From: an uncultured Bacteroides sp.
GTDB taxonomy: Bacteria > Bacteroidota > Bacteroidia > Bacteroidales > Bacteroidaceae
Assembly: GCF_963677685.1 (NCBI RefSeq)
Contig: NZ_OY782186.1
Location: 496,001 to 560,000 of the forward strand
Length of the DNA stretch: 64,000 bases
Direction of reading: 5' to 3'
Each line of letters begins with the position of its first letter. Position 1 is the stretch's first letter. Positions 36,065 to 45,439 of this stretch are shown here, piece by piece. Position numbers and translations under genes: made by a program. The notes below the pieces were generated by a model, which was not told where the DNA came from, made no database searches, and saw nothing but the letters and a program-made list of their open reading frames with translations.

Positions 36065-37663
36065 ATGCTTATGAGATCTATATATTTATATTCTTTTATT
36101 GGGCTTTGCCTTTGTTTTTTTTCATCGTGTAGTGACAATACAGATGTTAAGGATGTAGAGTCAGGAGATATGACTAAAGAGATTATAATTGATGCCAATC
36201 AAACATTTCAAACAATTGAAGGGTTTGCGGCATCTGACTGCTGGGCGCCACAATATGTCGGAAAATACTGGGATGACGATGTGAAACTTGCTATTTCCCG
36301 CTCACTCTTTTCACAAGAGATTACAGGGAATACTCCAAAAGGAATAGGATTGTCTATGTGGCGTTTTAACCTTGGAGGAGGCACTGCCGAACAAGGTGAC
36401 GCAAGTGGGATTGTTGATAAGTCTCGCCGTGCCGAATGCTTTCTGCAAGAAGATGGAACTTTGGATTGGAACCATCAGCTAGGACAACAATATTTCTTAC
36501 AAAAAGCTTTTGAATTTGGATGTAGAAAGTTCGTTATGTTTAGCAATACTCCTCCTGTTTATTATACTAATAATGGAAAAGGATATTCTGCGATGGGGGC
36601 TTATAGCAATCTTAAAGAGGGCTTTTATGAGAGTTTCGCTGACTATATTACTGATGTTCTTGATTATTTTAAAAAGAACAGAAATATTGATTTTTCGTTG
36701 ATTAGTCCGGTAAATGAACCTCAGTACAATTGGAATGATCCGTCGCAAGAAGGTAGTGGATGGCAGAATAGTGAGATTAAGCAACTGGTGGTAGATCTTG
36801 ATCAGTCTTTGAGAAACAAAGGACTGGCTACAAAAATACTTTTGCCCGAAGTTGCTGACTGGGAATATGCATACAAAAGAAAGAATGATGTAGGGAGAAG
36901 TGATTGCATAAATAATATCTTTAATTCTTCATCTGCAAATTATTTAGGGGATTTAGAAACGGTGTATCAGGCAATTGCTGGGCATAGTTACTGGACAGAT
37001 AGAACGTGGAATAATTTATATGATGTAAGAAGTCAGTTGGCAACTGCCGCTTCAGCACACAATCTTAAGGTCTACCAGACTGAATGGAGTATGTTGGGAG
37101 ATGGGTATAATGAAAACTATCCTGGTCATGATAATGCTTCATATATGGATATAGCATTATATATGTCTAAAGTGATCTATGCAGATATGACTTTTGCTAA
37201 TGCAAGTTCGTGGTCATATTGGACTAGCATGGATGTAGAACGTTGGGGACATAAAAGCCGCTTTTTATTGATAAAATTGAACCCTGCTGGCGGAGCTTAT
37301 GGAGATATTTCGGAGAGCGGTACCTATGAGTCAACTAAGAATCTTTGGGTCTTAGGGAATTATAGTCTTTTTATACGCCCTGGATATCAACGAATAAATC
37401 TATCAATAGCTAATGCTTCTAATTTGTTTTTCGGATCAGCTTATTTATCTCCGGATAAAAATAAATTAGTGGCTGTATATACGAATTTATCAGATAAATC
37501 AATAGCTTTGAACACAACTTTTCGTGGTTTGTCGAAAGAGTTCTCTTCAGTAAAGCGTTATGTAACTTCGCAAGTCAAAGATTTGGAAGGCGAAGATTTG
37601 GAGAATGATCACTGTACGATTCAGCCCAAAAGTGTTATGACATTAGTATATGAACTTAAGTAA
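36065..37663 (+). CDS. GH30 glycosidase, lipoprotein (likely beta-1,6-galactanase)
   Basis: 532 residues. A lipoprotein signal (FFSSC, Cys22) suggests surface display. The GH30 TIM barrel (about 40-420) carries the acid/base Glu218 in SPVNEPQYNW and the nucleophile Glu340 in YQTEWSML; the C-terminal beta-sandwich typical of the family follows (about 430-532). The short opening QTIEGFAASDCW and the LSMWRFNLGGGTAEQGD block resemble endo-beta-1,6-galactanases (GH30 subfamily 5 in my reading) more than glucosylceramidases or xylanases. An endo-acting enzyme on the cell surface fits SusCD import of its products. Base composition matches its neighbours. Confidence 0.85.
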   Translation: MLMRSIYLYSFIGLCLCFFSSCSDNTDVKDVESGDMTKEIIIDANQTFQTIEGFAASDCWAPQYVGKYWDDDVKLAISRSLFSQEITGNTPKGIGLSMWRFNLGGGTAEQGDASGIVDKSRRAECFLQEDGTLDWNHQLGQQYFLQKAFEFGCRKFVMFSNTPPVYYTNNGKGYSAMGAYSNLKEGFYESFADYITDVLDYFKKNRNIDFSLISPVNEPQYNWNDPSQEGSGWQNSEIKQLVVDLDQSLRNKGLATKILLPEVADWEYAYKRKNDVGRSDCINNIFNSSSANYLGDLETVYQAIAGHSYWTDRTWNNLYDVRSQLATAASAHNLKVYQTEWSMLGDGYNENYPGHDNASYMDIALYMSKVIYADMTFANASSWSYWTSMDVERWGHKSRFLLIKLNPAGGAYGDISESGTYESTKNLWVLGNYSLFIRPGYQRINLSIANASNLFFGSAYLSPDKNKLVAVYTNLSDKSIALNTTFRGLSKEFSSVKRYVTSQVKDLEGEDLENDHCTIQPKSVMTLVYELK

Positions 37664-37675
37664 CAATTCGTAATT

Positions 37676-39586
37676 ATGAAACAGTTAAGAAAACACATTA
37701 TTCTGCTTCTTCTCTCTATGACAATTTTGCCAGCTGCTAAAGCTCAGGACTATAAATCTGGACCAGTGGAGAAGGATTATGCTGGCTATCTTTTTGTCTA
37801 TTTTAAAGGAAATGATGTAAAAGATGAAGCGGTATGTTATGCTATTAGTCGGGATGGATATAATTACCTCGCGCTAAATAATAATAATCCTGTCTTGGAT
37901 TCTAAAAAAATTAGCTCAACCGGAGGTGTTCGTGACCCGCATATCCTTCGTTGCGAAGACGGTAAAACATTCTATATGGTAGTAACGGATATGACTTCTT
38001 CTAAAGGATGGAACTCGAATCGTGCTATGGTATTGCTTAAATCTAATGACCTGATAAATTGGAGCTCGAGTGTTATCAATATTCAGAAAAAGTATAAAGG
38101 ACAGGAAGATTTGCACCGGGTTTGGGCACCTCAAACGATTTATGATAGCCAGGCTGGTAAATATATGGTCTACTGGTCTATGCAGCATGGTGACGGTCCG
38201 GATATAATCTATTATGCCTATGCCAATGCTGATTTTACGGATTTAGAGGGAGAACCTAAAGTGCTTTTTATTCCTAAAAATGGAAAGTCATGCATTGACG
38301 CTGATATCATAAACAAAAATAACCTCTATTATTTATTCTATAAAACAGAGGGACATGGCAATGGCATAAAACTAGCCATTACTGATGCTTTGACATCTAG
38401 AAAATGGATAGAACAACCTGGATATAAACAGCAATGTAATGAAGCTGTAGAAGGTTCTAGCGTATTTAAGTTGAATAATAGTGATACTTATATCTTGATG
38501 TATGATGTTTATATGAAAGGTAAATATCAATTCTGTGAAAGTAAAGATTTGGATGTTTTCAAAGTCATCCCGGATATTAGTATGGATTTTCATCCTCGCC
38601 ATGGAACTGTTATGCCAGTAACTCGTAGCGAATTAAAAAGACTGGTTGCTAAGTGGGGGACCCCTAAAGGTTTTGAAATGCCTGTAGAGAATAATCCTGT
38701 ATTAGAAGGTTATTATGCTGATCCTGATATCCTGTATTCTAATAAGACTCACAAATACTATCTTTACCCTACTAGTGATGGTTTTGATGGCTGGGGAGGT
38801 TATTATTTTAAAACCTTTTCATCTGAAAATCTAAAAGATTGGAAAGATGAAGGGGTAATATTGGATTTGAAAAAAGATGTATCATGGGCAGATCGTAATG
38901 CTTGGGCTCCCTGCATCATTGAAAAGAAAGTAAGAAACAAATATAAATATTTCTATTACTTTACTGCTGCACAAAAAGTAGGGGTAGCTGTGGCTGATGA
39001 TCCTGCAGGTCCTTTTATCGATTCAGGCAAACCTCTCATCAACTTTAAACCTAAAGGGGTGAAAGGTGGACAAGAGATAGACCCTGATGTATTTACTGAT
39101 CCTAAAACAGGCAAAAGTTACTTGTATTGGGGGAATGGTTATATGGCTGTAGCAGAATTGAATAAAGATATGGTGTCTATCAAAAAGAATACGATAAAAG
39201 TGATGACACCTGATCATACTTTTCGTGAAGGTGCTTATGTCTTCTACAGAAAAGGGCTTTATTACTTTCTGTGGTCGGATGGAGATACTCGCAGTGAGAA
39301 CTATAAGGTTAGGTATGCAACAGCGACCTCTCCTGTAGGGCCACTTACCATACCTGATAATAATATTATTCTAGAGAAAGCTCCTGAAAAAGGAATCTAT
39401 GGTACAGGACATAACTCTGTGATCGAAGTTCCGGGTAAAGATGAATGGTATATCGTTTATCACCGTTTTGAACGTCCTAATGGAATAAAAATGGGAGATT
39501 CTGCAGGCTTTCATAGAGAAGTATGTATTGACAAGATGGAATTTGATCATGAGGGTAATATTCAAAAGGTTATTCCGACCCCTTGA
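37676..39586 (+). CDS. double-domain GH43 glycosidase
   Basis: 636 residues: a signal peptide (1-23, cut at AKAQ) and two five-bladed GH43 propellers in tandem. Domain one (about 35-330) has Asp87 in GVRDPHI, a pKa-modulating Asp in SCIDADII and a Glu in NEAVEGSSVF. Domain two (about 340-635) has Asp349 in YYADPDI, an Asp in EIDPDVFTD and a Glu in TFREGAYVF. So both keep the three acidic residues and may both be active. GH43 enzymes include arabinofuranosidases and galactan-active exo-enzymes. In this locus, removal of arabinose side groups and/or exo-cleavage of galactan is likely. Starts 12 bases after GH30. Confidence 0.88.
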   Translation: MKQLRKHIILLLLSMTILPAAKAQDYKSGPVEKDYAGYLFVYFKGNDVKDEAVCYAISRDGYNYLALNNNNPVLDSKKISSTGGVRDPHILRCEDGKTFYMVVTDMTSSKGWNSNRAMVLLKSNDLINWSSSVINIQKKYKGQEDLHRVWAPQTIYDSQAGKYMVYWSMQHGDGPDIIYYAYANADFTDLEGEPKVLFIPKNGKSCIDADIINKNNLYYLFYKTEGHGNGIKLAITDALTSRKWIEQPGYKQQCNEAVEGSSVFKLNNSDTYILMYDVYMKGKYQFCESKDLDVFKVIPDISMDFHPRHGTVMPVTRSELKRLVAKWGTPKGFEMPVENNPVLEGYYADPDILYSNKTHKYYLYPTSDGFDGWGGYYFKTFSSENLKDWKDEGVILDLKKDVSWADRNAWAPCIIEKKVRNKYKYFYYFTAAQKVGVAVADDPAGPFIDSGKPLINFKPKGVKGGQEIDPDVFTDPKTGKSYLYWGNGYMAVAELNKDMVSIKKNTIKVMTPDHTFREGAYVFYRKGLYYFLWSDGDTRSENYKVRYATATSPVGPLTIPDNNIILEKAPEKGIYGTGHNSVIEVPGKDEWYIVYHRFERPNGIKMGDSAGFHREVCIDKMEFDHEGNIQKVIPTP

Positions 39587-39661
39587 TTCGTTTGATTGTT
39601 TTCTTGTTTCTTAATAAGAGGTCTCTAGTAAAGATGTGAGTGATATTACAAATAAAAGGTT

Positions 39662-39699
39662 TACAAGGAGAGGGTAGGCATGTGTCCACTCTCTCTGTA
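39662..39699 (+). terminator. imperfect hairpin before second GH30
   Basis: TACAAGGAGAGGG (39662 on) pairs with most of a CTCTCTCTGTA block ending at 39699, about ten pairs with two mismatches and a G-T. No U-run follows, so this is more likely an RNA processing or stability element than a terminator. Confidence 0.4.
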
Positions 39700-39740
39700 A
39701 TCTAACAATATTGTTATGTTGGTTTATGAATTTATGTAGA

Positions 39741-41330
39741 ATGCGATTTACTTTTTGTACGATTTTTCTTGCCTGTTTTTTGTTTTTTATAAACTTGAAG
39801 ATGAATGCTCAACCTGTTACTAGATATAGAATAGAAACAGGTAAAGCTTGCCAGAAGATGGAACATTTTGGAGCTTCTGATGCATGGAGTATGCAGTATC
39901 TTGGCTTGTGGCCCCAAGCAAAGCAAGAACAAATTGCCGATTGGTTATTCAGCACTGAAAATGATAAAGAAGGTAATCCAAAAGGTATTGGTTTGTCTTT
40001 GTGGCGGTTCAATGTAGGAGCAGGTAGCACTGAACAGGGTGACTCTAGTCAGATAGCTTCCCCTTGGATGCGAACAGAATGTTTTTTGTTGCCCGATGGC
40101 ACGTATAATTGGAACAAACAACAAGGGCAACGTAACTTTTTGCATTTGGCAAAAAAGCGTGGGGTTACTAAGTTTTTAGCCTTTTTAAATTCTCCTCCGG
40201 TTTATTTTACACAGAATGGATTGGCTACAAATACGGGACGTGGAGGAACTTTGAATTTGAAACCTGAATGTTTTGAAGCGCATGCCCGCTTTATGGCTAA
40301 TGTGATACAAGGGATAGAACGACACGATGGAATTAAATTTACTTATATTTCTCCATTTAATGAGCCTGATGGGCATTGGAATTGGCTTGGTCCTAAGCAA
40401 GAAGGAACGCCTGCCACTAATTATGAAGTAGCAAAAGCAGTACGATTGTTGAATCGTGAGTTTGCTGCTCGAAAAATTAACACACAAATATTAGTTAATG
40501 AATCATCTGATTATCGTTGTATGTATAACACGCATATGACTAATTGGAAACGAGGCTATCAGATACAGTCGTTTTTTTCTCCAGACAGCACGTCAACTTA
40601 TTTAGGCGGTCTTAGTAATGTGCCTCACCTCATGGTGGGACATAGCTATTGGACTAATACTCCTTTAAAAGCATTAAGAGATACTCGTTCTACGTTGAAG
40701 GATAGTCTAGATAAATATAATGTAGGCTTTTGGCAAACGGAAACCTGTATTATGAGTAATGATGAGGAAATTGGTGGTGGTGGAGGTTTTGACCGTACAA
40801 TGAAGACGGCACTTTACGTGGCACGTATTATTCATCATGACATTGTATATGCTGGCGCATCTAGTTGGCAATGGTGGCGCGCTGTCGGAGGAGATTATAA
40901 GGATGGGCTGATCCGAGAACATAGTAATGCAGATGGTTTAGATGGATTTGTTGAAGATTCTAAATTGATGTGGGCGCTTGGCAATTATAGTCGCTTTATT
41001 CGTCCGGGGGCAATTCGTCTATCTGTCTCTGCCTCTGACTATTCAGGTAAACAGATTCTAGAGGGTGATACTGATCAACAAGGTTTAATGTGTTCGGCAT
41101 ATATTAACTTAGATGGTACTCGCGTGATGGTGATTATTAATTATGCTGATGCAGATAAGAATATTGAGGTAGAGAAAGGCTTTGCTACTAACCCTACTTG
41201 GAACCAGTACCGTACTTCTGATATAAAAGGTGAGAACTTAAAATTCATCGGTGAACTGAAGGAAGATCAAATTATTGATATTCCTAAACGCTCTATTGTA
41301 ACGTTAGTTTGTGCTGCTAAAAAAGAATAG
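39741..41330 (+). CDS. second GH30 glycosidase, periplasmic
   Basis: About 529 residues from ATG 39741; starts at 39711 and 39726 are also possible but add residues ahead of the signal peptide (cut near MNAQ). No lipobox, so probably periplasmic. It is a paralogue of the GH30 gene upstream with the same blocks (HFGASDAWSMQYLG, GIGLSLWRFNVGAGSTEQGDSS, SPPVYFTQNG). The acid/base Glu is in SPFNEPDG (residue 208) and the nucleophile in FWQTETCIM (334). The pairing of a surface and a periplasmic GH30 suggests endo-cleavage outside and further breakdown inside. A terminator follows directly. Confidence 0.85.
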   Translation: MRFTFCTIFLACFLFFINLKMNAQPVTRYRIETGKACQKMEHFGASDAWSMQYLGLWPQAKQEQIADWLFSTENDKEGNPKGIGLSLWRFNVGAGSTEQGDSSQIASPWMRTECFLLPDGTYNWNKQQGQRNFLHLAKKRGVTKFLAFLNSPPVYFTQNGLATNTGRGGTLNLKPECFEAHARFMANVIQGIERHDGIKFTYISPFNEPDGHWNWLGPKQEGTPATNYEVAKAVRLLNREFAARKINTQILVNESSDYRCMYNTHMTNWKRGYQIQSFFSPDSTSTYLGGLSNVPHLMVGHSYWTNTPLKALRDTRSTLKDSLDKYNVGFWQTETCIMSNDEEIGGGGGFDRTMKTALYVARIIHHDIVYAGASSWQWWRAVGGDYKDGLIREHSNADGLDGFVEDSKLMWALGNYSRFIRPGAIRLSVSASDYSGKQILEGDTDQQGLMCSAYINLDGTRVMVIINYADADKNIEVEKGFATNPTWNQYRTSDIKGENLKFIGELKEDQIIDIPKRSIVTLVCAAKKE

Positions 41331-41364
41331 GAGCGTGCTTTGTGGCACACTCCCATCATTTTTT
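41330..41364. terminator. terminator shared by GH30 and mdh
   Basis: GGAGcGTGC/GCACaCTCC hairpin with a six-base loop, followed by a six-T run on the plus strand. It overlaps the end of the GH30 gene and lies between convergent genes; for mdh it is the nearest downstream hairpin. Confidence 0.82.
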
Positions 41365-41378
41365 GTAAGAGCCTTATG

Positions 41379-42380
41379 CTAACCTAAATTAGGATTGATG
41401 ATTTTCCAATCTTCAATAGCGGGAATAATGCCGGAAGTAATTAATTCATTTCGTAGGTCACATAGATGTTGGTAGCTATTGTTTAATGCTGCATGCTCCT
41501 CTGTTGTGCCTGAAACTGTCTTATAGGTTACTCCTTCTTTATTCAAGGTTGTTTCCATAGCCATCATGATATGGTTATATTCATTGTTGGAAACATATAC
41601 TCCTGCGGGCCACTGAAAGGATTCTCCACCCATCACCGCACGAATCATTTCTATGGAAAGATAGGCAGGGCTTTGGAATGATGAACGTCCGCGTAGCTCG
41701 ATGATATGTTTGCCCCCTTGAGTTACTTTAGTCTGAATTTCTTTCCACTGCTCTCTACTTAAAGAAGGTGTACCTATCAGTTCATTTAAAGGTCTGTTAT
41801 TGATGGTGGTGGTGGATGCAAAGACAGCCATCTGTTCGCCATGTCCGCCGTACGTGCGGCAATTAATTACTTTTTCGGATGTTACGTTGAAGTGTTTGGC
41901 TAGTTCATTGCGTAGGCGTGTACTATCTAGCGCAGCCAATGTGCTTACTTGTCTTGGCTTCAAGCCGGAGTACAATAACACTAATAGTCCTGTAATATCA
42001 GCAGGGTTGAAGATTACAACAACATGTTTTAAATCGGGGCAATACGATTTAATATCTTTTCCCAACTGAATGGCGATTTCTGCATTTCCTTTTAATAGAT
42101 CTTCACGAGTCATGCCTTCTTTACGAGCAGCTCCTCCTGATGATACAAGATATTTGCAGTTATTTAATGCTTCTTTGATATCAGCGGTGTAGGTAATGTG
42201 CACATCGTTGAAGCCACATTGCAATAATTCCTCAGCAACTCCTTCTAGTCCCTTAGAAAAGGGATCATAAAGGCAGATTTCAGAAGTAAGTCCCATCATA
42301 ATAGCTGTTTGAGCCATGTTTGAACCAATCATGCCTGCGGCACCGATAATCGTTAGTTTTTCTGATGTTAAAGTTTTCAT
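41379..42380 (-). CDS. mdh: malate dehydrogenase
   Basis: 333 residues of the L-lactate/malate dehydrogenase superfamily. It has an N-terminal Rossmann motif (IIGAAGMIGSNMA), the substrate Arg pair in GGAARKEGMTREDLL, a NPAD motif (FNPADITG, where LDH/MDH usually have NPVD), ALDSTRLRNELA with the catalytic Asp/Arg region, and the active-site His in YGGHGEQM. It reduces oxaloacetate to malate with NADH, a step in the reductive branch to succinate that Bacteroides uses for fumarate respiration. It stands alone between the galactan locus and the cell-wall salvage operon. No consensus promoter was visible in the 138-base gap. Confidence 0.92.
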   Translation of the reverse strand: MKTLTSEKLTIIGAAGMIGSNMAQTAIMMGLTSEICLYDPFSKGLEGVAEELLQCGFNDVHITYTADIKEALNNCKYLVSSGGAARKEGMTREDLLKGNAEIAIQLGKDIKSYCPDLKHVVVIFNPADITGLLVLLYSGLKPRQVSTLAALDSTRLRNELAKHFNVTSEKVINCRTYGGHGEQMAVFASTTTINNRPLNELIGTPSLSREQWKEIQTKVTQGGKHIIELRGRSSFQSPAYLSIEMIRAVMGGESFQWPAGVYVSNNEYNHIMMAMETTLNKEGVTYKTVSGTTEEHAALNNSYQHLCDLRNELITSGIIPAIEDWKIINPNLG

Positions 42381-42518
42381 ATGCCTTACTGTTTTTAATT
42401 ACCCTACTAAGATAGTGTATTTTGGCCTATTAATATAAATAAAAAATATTATACCCCATTACTTTAAGTTATTACGGCAGGTAGTTGTGATAATGTTTGG
42501 CTTTAATAGTCGTTTATG

Positions 42519-43709
42519 TTATTTCAAGATAGCTCCTGCCACAGCATTAGCAACTAGAGAGCGCAGCCTTACAACTTCTCCTTTGTCATCAGGGTGTACA
42601 CGGTTGGTTAGTAGAATAACGGCTGTGTTACTATCCGGATCCATGATTAAAGAAGTTCCTGTATAACCAGTATGTCCAAAGGTGTTGGGACCAAATAAAT
42701 CGCCATTATTTGATGCATAAGGAGAGAAAATATCCCATCCGAGAGTACGTCCGAATGAATTTACTGAACGAGGCACTGTGCGCATCGCTCTTACGCTCAT
42801 TGGACTAAGTATTCGTTTTCCTTTATATTCTCCATTGTTCAATAAAGCTGTGGCCAAAATAGCTAGATCGTCTGCCGAAGAAAAGACACCTGCATTACCT
42901 GATATCCCTCCATTCATAATTCTTGCTAATGGGTCATGAACAATACCTTTTAATACGCTTCCGTCTGCTTGTCTTTGAGTTGGTGCAGAGAGTGCCAAAG
43001 TTTCTCCGGTGGGGCAGTAATCCGTATGCTTCATTCCCAGTACATCGAAAATATTTGTTTTGGCAAAGGTGCGAAGGCTCTCTCCTGATATGGTTTCTAT
43101 GATACGTTGCAAACTGATATAGTTGAGGCAGCTATACTGAAATTTACTTTTCGGTGCAAAATCACGTTTGCAATTAGATATATATTCTATAAGTCCGTCT
43201 GGGTTAGGCGCACCGTATTTTTTCTTTAGAGAATCTACGGGAGCGTAAGAAGGGAGTCCGGATGTATGCGTCATGATATCTATAATACGGATATCTGTAT
43301 TTTGACCGTCTGGTTCTTTCCAGCCTTTGAAACCGGGAATATATAAATCAACCTTGTCAAGTAAGCGAAGCTGTCCGCGTTCAATAAGTATCATTGCAGA
43401 AATGGCGGTTGACATCGCTTTACTTACTGATGCCATATCAAATACTGTGTTGACGCTCATTGCTTCTGTTTCAGGATATATCTGTTTGTTGCCATAAGCT
43501 TTCAGATAAGCCATTTTACCATTGCGGACTACAGCTAATACTGCGCCGGGAATCTCTTTATTATTTATGGCTTTCTGAATAGCTTCATCTGCGTATTTTA
43601 ATTTATGAGAGTCTATTCCAACCTTTTCAGGAGCAATACGTCGCAGCGGTTGTGCACCTGTTTGCAGCACAACTAATAGTGCTGCAAGTAGATAAATTAT
43701 TTTTTTCAT
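42519..43709 (-). CDS. serine hydrolase of the beta-lactamase (class C/DD-peptidase) fold
   Basis: 396 residues (an alternative ATG at 43718 adds three). A signal peptide (cut near TGAQ), the SxxK motif SVSK with nucleophile Ser, the Tyr motif YSCLNY and a third box in FGHTGYTGTS (HTG in the KTG position). This is the pattern of DD-peptidases, D-aminopeptidases and esterases of the fold, not of resistance beta-lactamases. As the last gene of the MurNAc operon (15 bases after murQ) it may trim muropeptides in the periplasm, for instance removing D-amino acids or lactyl-linked peptide. The exact substrate cannot be read from sequence. Confidence 0.85.
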   Translation of the reverse strand: MKKIIYLLAALLVVLQTGAQPLRRIAPEKVGIDSHKLKYADEAIQKAINNKEIPGAVLAVVRNGKMAYLKAYGNKQIYPETEAMSVNTVFDMASVSKAMSTAISAMILIERGQLRLLDKVDLYIPGFKGWKEPDGQNTDIRIIDIMTHTSGLPSYAPVDSLKKKYGAPNPDGLIEYISNCKRDFAPKSKFQYSCLNYISLQRIIETISGESLRTFAKTNIFDVLGMKHTDYCPTGETLALSAPTQRQADGSVLKGIVHDPLARIMNGGISGNAGVFSSADDLAILATALLNNGEYKGKRILSPMSVRAMRTVPRSVNSFGRTLGWDIFSPYASNNGDLFGPNTFGHTGYTGTSLIMDPDSNTAVILLTNRVHPDDKGEVVRLRSLVANAVAGAILK

Positions 43710-43733
43710 TTTAGTCATACAGTTTAGATGTTT

Positions 43734-44585
43734 CTACCCTTTAGCTTTGTAAGTATCCACAGCTTTCTTTACGGAGCCGTGCATCAATAGTAAAGCTTTA
43801 GCGTGCTCATATTCCAATCCAAGTTCTTCGATGATCATACGGGTGCCCCGATCTACCAATTTCTGATTGCTTAATTGCATATTTACCATTTTGTTGCCTT
43901 TTACACGTCCTAACTGGATCATTACAGAAGTAGTGATCATATTTAGAATCATTTTTTGTCCGCTACCCGATTTCATGCGGGAACTGCCTGTGACATATTC
44001 CGGGCCTACGATCATTTCGATAGGAACATCAGATTCGGAAGCCATAGGTGAGTTGGGATTGCTAGTGATACATCCTGTCAATATGCCGTGTTGACGAGCA
44101 CTATGCAACGCCCCTATGACATAAGGAGTAGTGCCTGATGCTGCAATACCAATAACGGTATCTTTGTCGTTGATGTTATAATTGAGCAGTTCTTGCCACC
44201 CATGTTCGGTATCATCTTCTGCATTTTCTACCGGATTACGTAAGGCTGTATCCCCTCCGGCTATTAGGCCAATGACAAATGTGTTGGGCATTCCGAAAGT
44301 GGGTGGTATCTCTGAAGCATCAAGTACTCCCAAGCGTCCACTAGTACCTGCACCCATATAGAAAATGCGTCCGCCCTGTTTCATGCGAGGCACAATTTGT
44401 GTGACTAATTTTTCTATTTGAGGAATAGCTTTCTGAACGGCTAGGGCTACTTTTTGATCTTCTGCATTGATGTCTTCAAGCAGTTCGCGCACAGATTTTT
44501 TCTCAAGGTCATTATAAATAGATGCTTGTTCGCTGATCTTCACGAATGCTTTGCTTTGTTTCTCTTCGTTGGATTTATTATTCAT
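43734..44585 (-). CDS. murQ: MurNAc-6-phosphate etherase
   Basis: 283 residues, near the usual length (E. coli MurQ is 298). A SIS domain with GAGTSGRLGVLDASEIPPTFG, the AGGDTALRNPVENAEDDTEHG block containing the catalytic Glu, and SRMKSGSGQKMILNM near residue 205. It cleaves the lactyl ether of MurNAc-6-phosphate, giving GlcNAc-6-phosphate and D-lactate. It lies 20 bases after murK and 15 before the serine hydrolase, in the MurT-MurK-MurQ arrangement known from Tannerella forsythia, which lacks a PTS for MurNAc. Confidence 0.96.
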   Translation of the reverse strand: MNNKSNEEKQSKAFVKISEQASIYNDLEKKSVRELLEDINAEDQKVALAVQKAIPQIEKLVTQIVPRMKQGGRIFYMGAGTSGRLGVLDASEIPPTFGMPNTFVIGLIAGGDTALRNPVENAEDDTEHGWQELLNYNINDKDTVIGIAASGTTPYVIGALHSARQHGILTGCITSNPNSPMASESDVPIEMIVGPEYVTGSSRMKSGSGQKMILNMITTSVMIQLGRVKGNKMVNMQLSNQKLVDRGTRMIIEELGLEYEHAKALLLMHGSVKKAVDTYKAKG

Positions 44586-44605
44586 TTCTATGTACTCTAT
44601 CTATG

Positions 44606-45439
44606 TTATTGATTGTGATATTCTATTAATCCTTTCATTGGGCTTTTGATAACTGTTCCTAATTGAATATGCATTTGATCGGCAGCTTCGAATAAAACTT
44701 CTTTGTAATAATGAGCTACAGATCCGATGATATGTACTCTATTCGTTTTATAATCATATTGCATCACGTTTCTTTTAAAGAAAGCTTTGAAACTTTCTAA
44801 GATGAGGTCATGTATTTCAGGTTCTACAATGTTTTGTATGAGAAATGGTGACAGACTTGCCAAAAAACGATTGGGGGATGGTTGGCGATAAACCCGATCA
44901 ATAATATCGGCAGGTGTTAATTCAAACTGTGCGAGAAACTTTTCTTTTAATTTCGCTGAAGTTTGGTTTTTTAGGATATCACCAACAAGAAGTTTACCTA
45001 ATACGGCACCACTACCTTCATCTCCTAAAATATATCCTAAAGGAGAAACATTATCTGTGATTTTTGTTCCATCGTAATAACATGAGTTTGAGCCTGTACC
45101 TAAGATACAAGCTATGCCGGGTTGATGTCCGCAGAGTCCTCTTGCAGCGGCCAACATATCAGTGCTGACTTCTACTTCTGACTTTATATGTTCGAAGATG
45201 GATTTATGTACAATCTCCACTTTGTCGGGGAAAGCACAACCTGCACCATAGAAATAGACAGAATCAATGGCTTTATTTCCTATTTCAGGTAGTAGCTTGC
45301 TGCCTATTTCATTGCTAATTTCTTCCTCTGATTGAAAAAAAGGATTGATTCCTTTAGTGTAAATTTGTTGAATTAAGTTTCCTTTGTCTACAATACACCA
45401 ATCTGTTTTTGTAGATCCGCTGTCTGCTAATAAAATCAT
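44606..45439 (-). CDS. murK: MurNAc kinase (BadF/BadG/BcrA ATPase family)
   Basis: 277 residues of the ASKHA fold. The phosphate-1 motif LADSGSTKTDW is at the N-terminus, the GTGSNSCYYDG (phosphate 2) and LGDEGSGAVLGK blocks lie near residues 115 and 140, and an adenosine-site glycine motif is in HIIGSVAHYYKE. It phosphorylates free MurNAc (and possibly GlcNAc) at O6, making the substrate for MurQ. Start overlaps the MurT stop by four bases. Assignment as MurK rather than a general GlcNAc kinase rests on the murT-murK-murQ order. Confidence 0.9.
   Translation of the reverse strand: MILLADSGSTKTDWCIVDKGNLIQQIYTKGINPFFQSEEEISNEIGSKLLPEIGNKAIDSVYFYGAGCAFPDKVEIVHKSIFEHIKSEVEVSTDMLAAARGLCGHQPGIACILGTGSNSCYYDGTKITDNVSPLGYILGDEGSGAVLGKLLVGDILKNQTSAKLKEKFLAQFELTPADIIDRVYRQPSPNRFLASLSPFLIQNIVEPEIHDLILESFKAFFKRNVMQYDYKTNRVHIIGSVAHYYKEVLFEAADQMHIQLGTVIKSPMKGLIEYHNQ

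Noticed and set aside
42519..43709. Antibiotic-resistance beta-lactamase
   Set aside because: The motifs (SVSK, YSCLN, HTG) and the operon context fit a DD-peptidase or esterase-type serine hydrolase.
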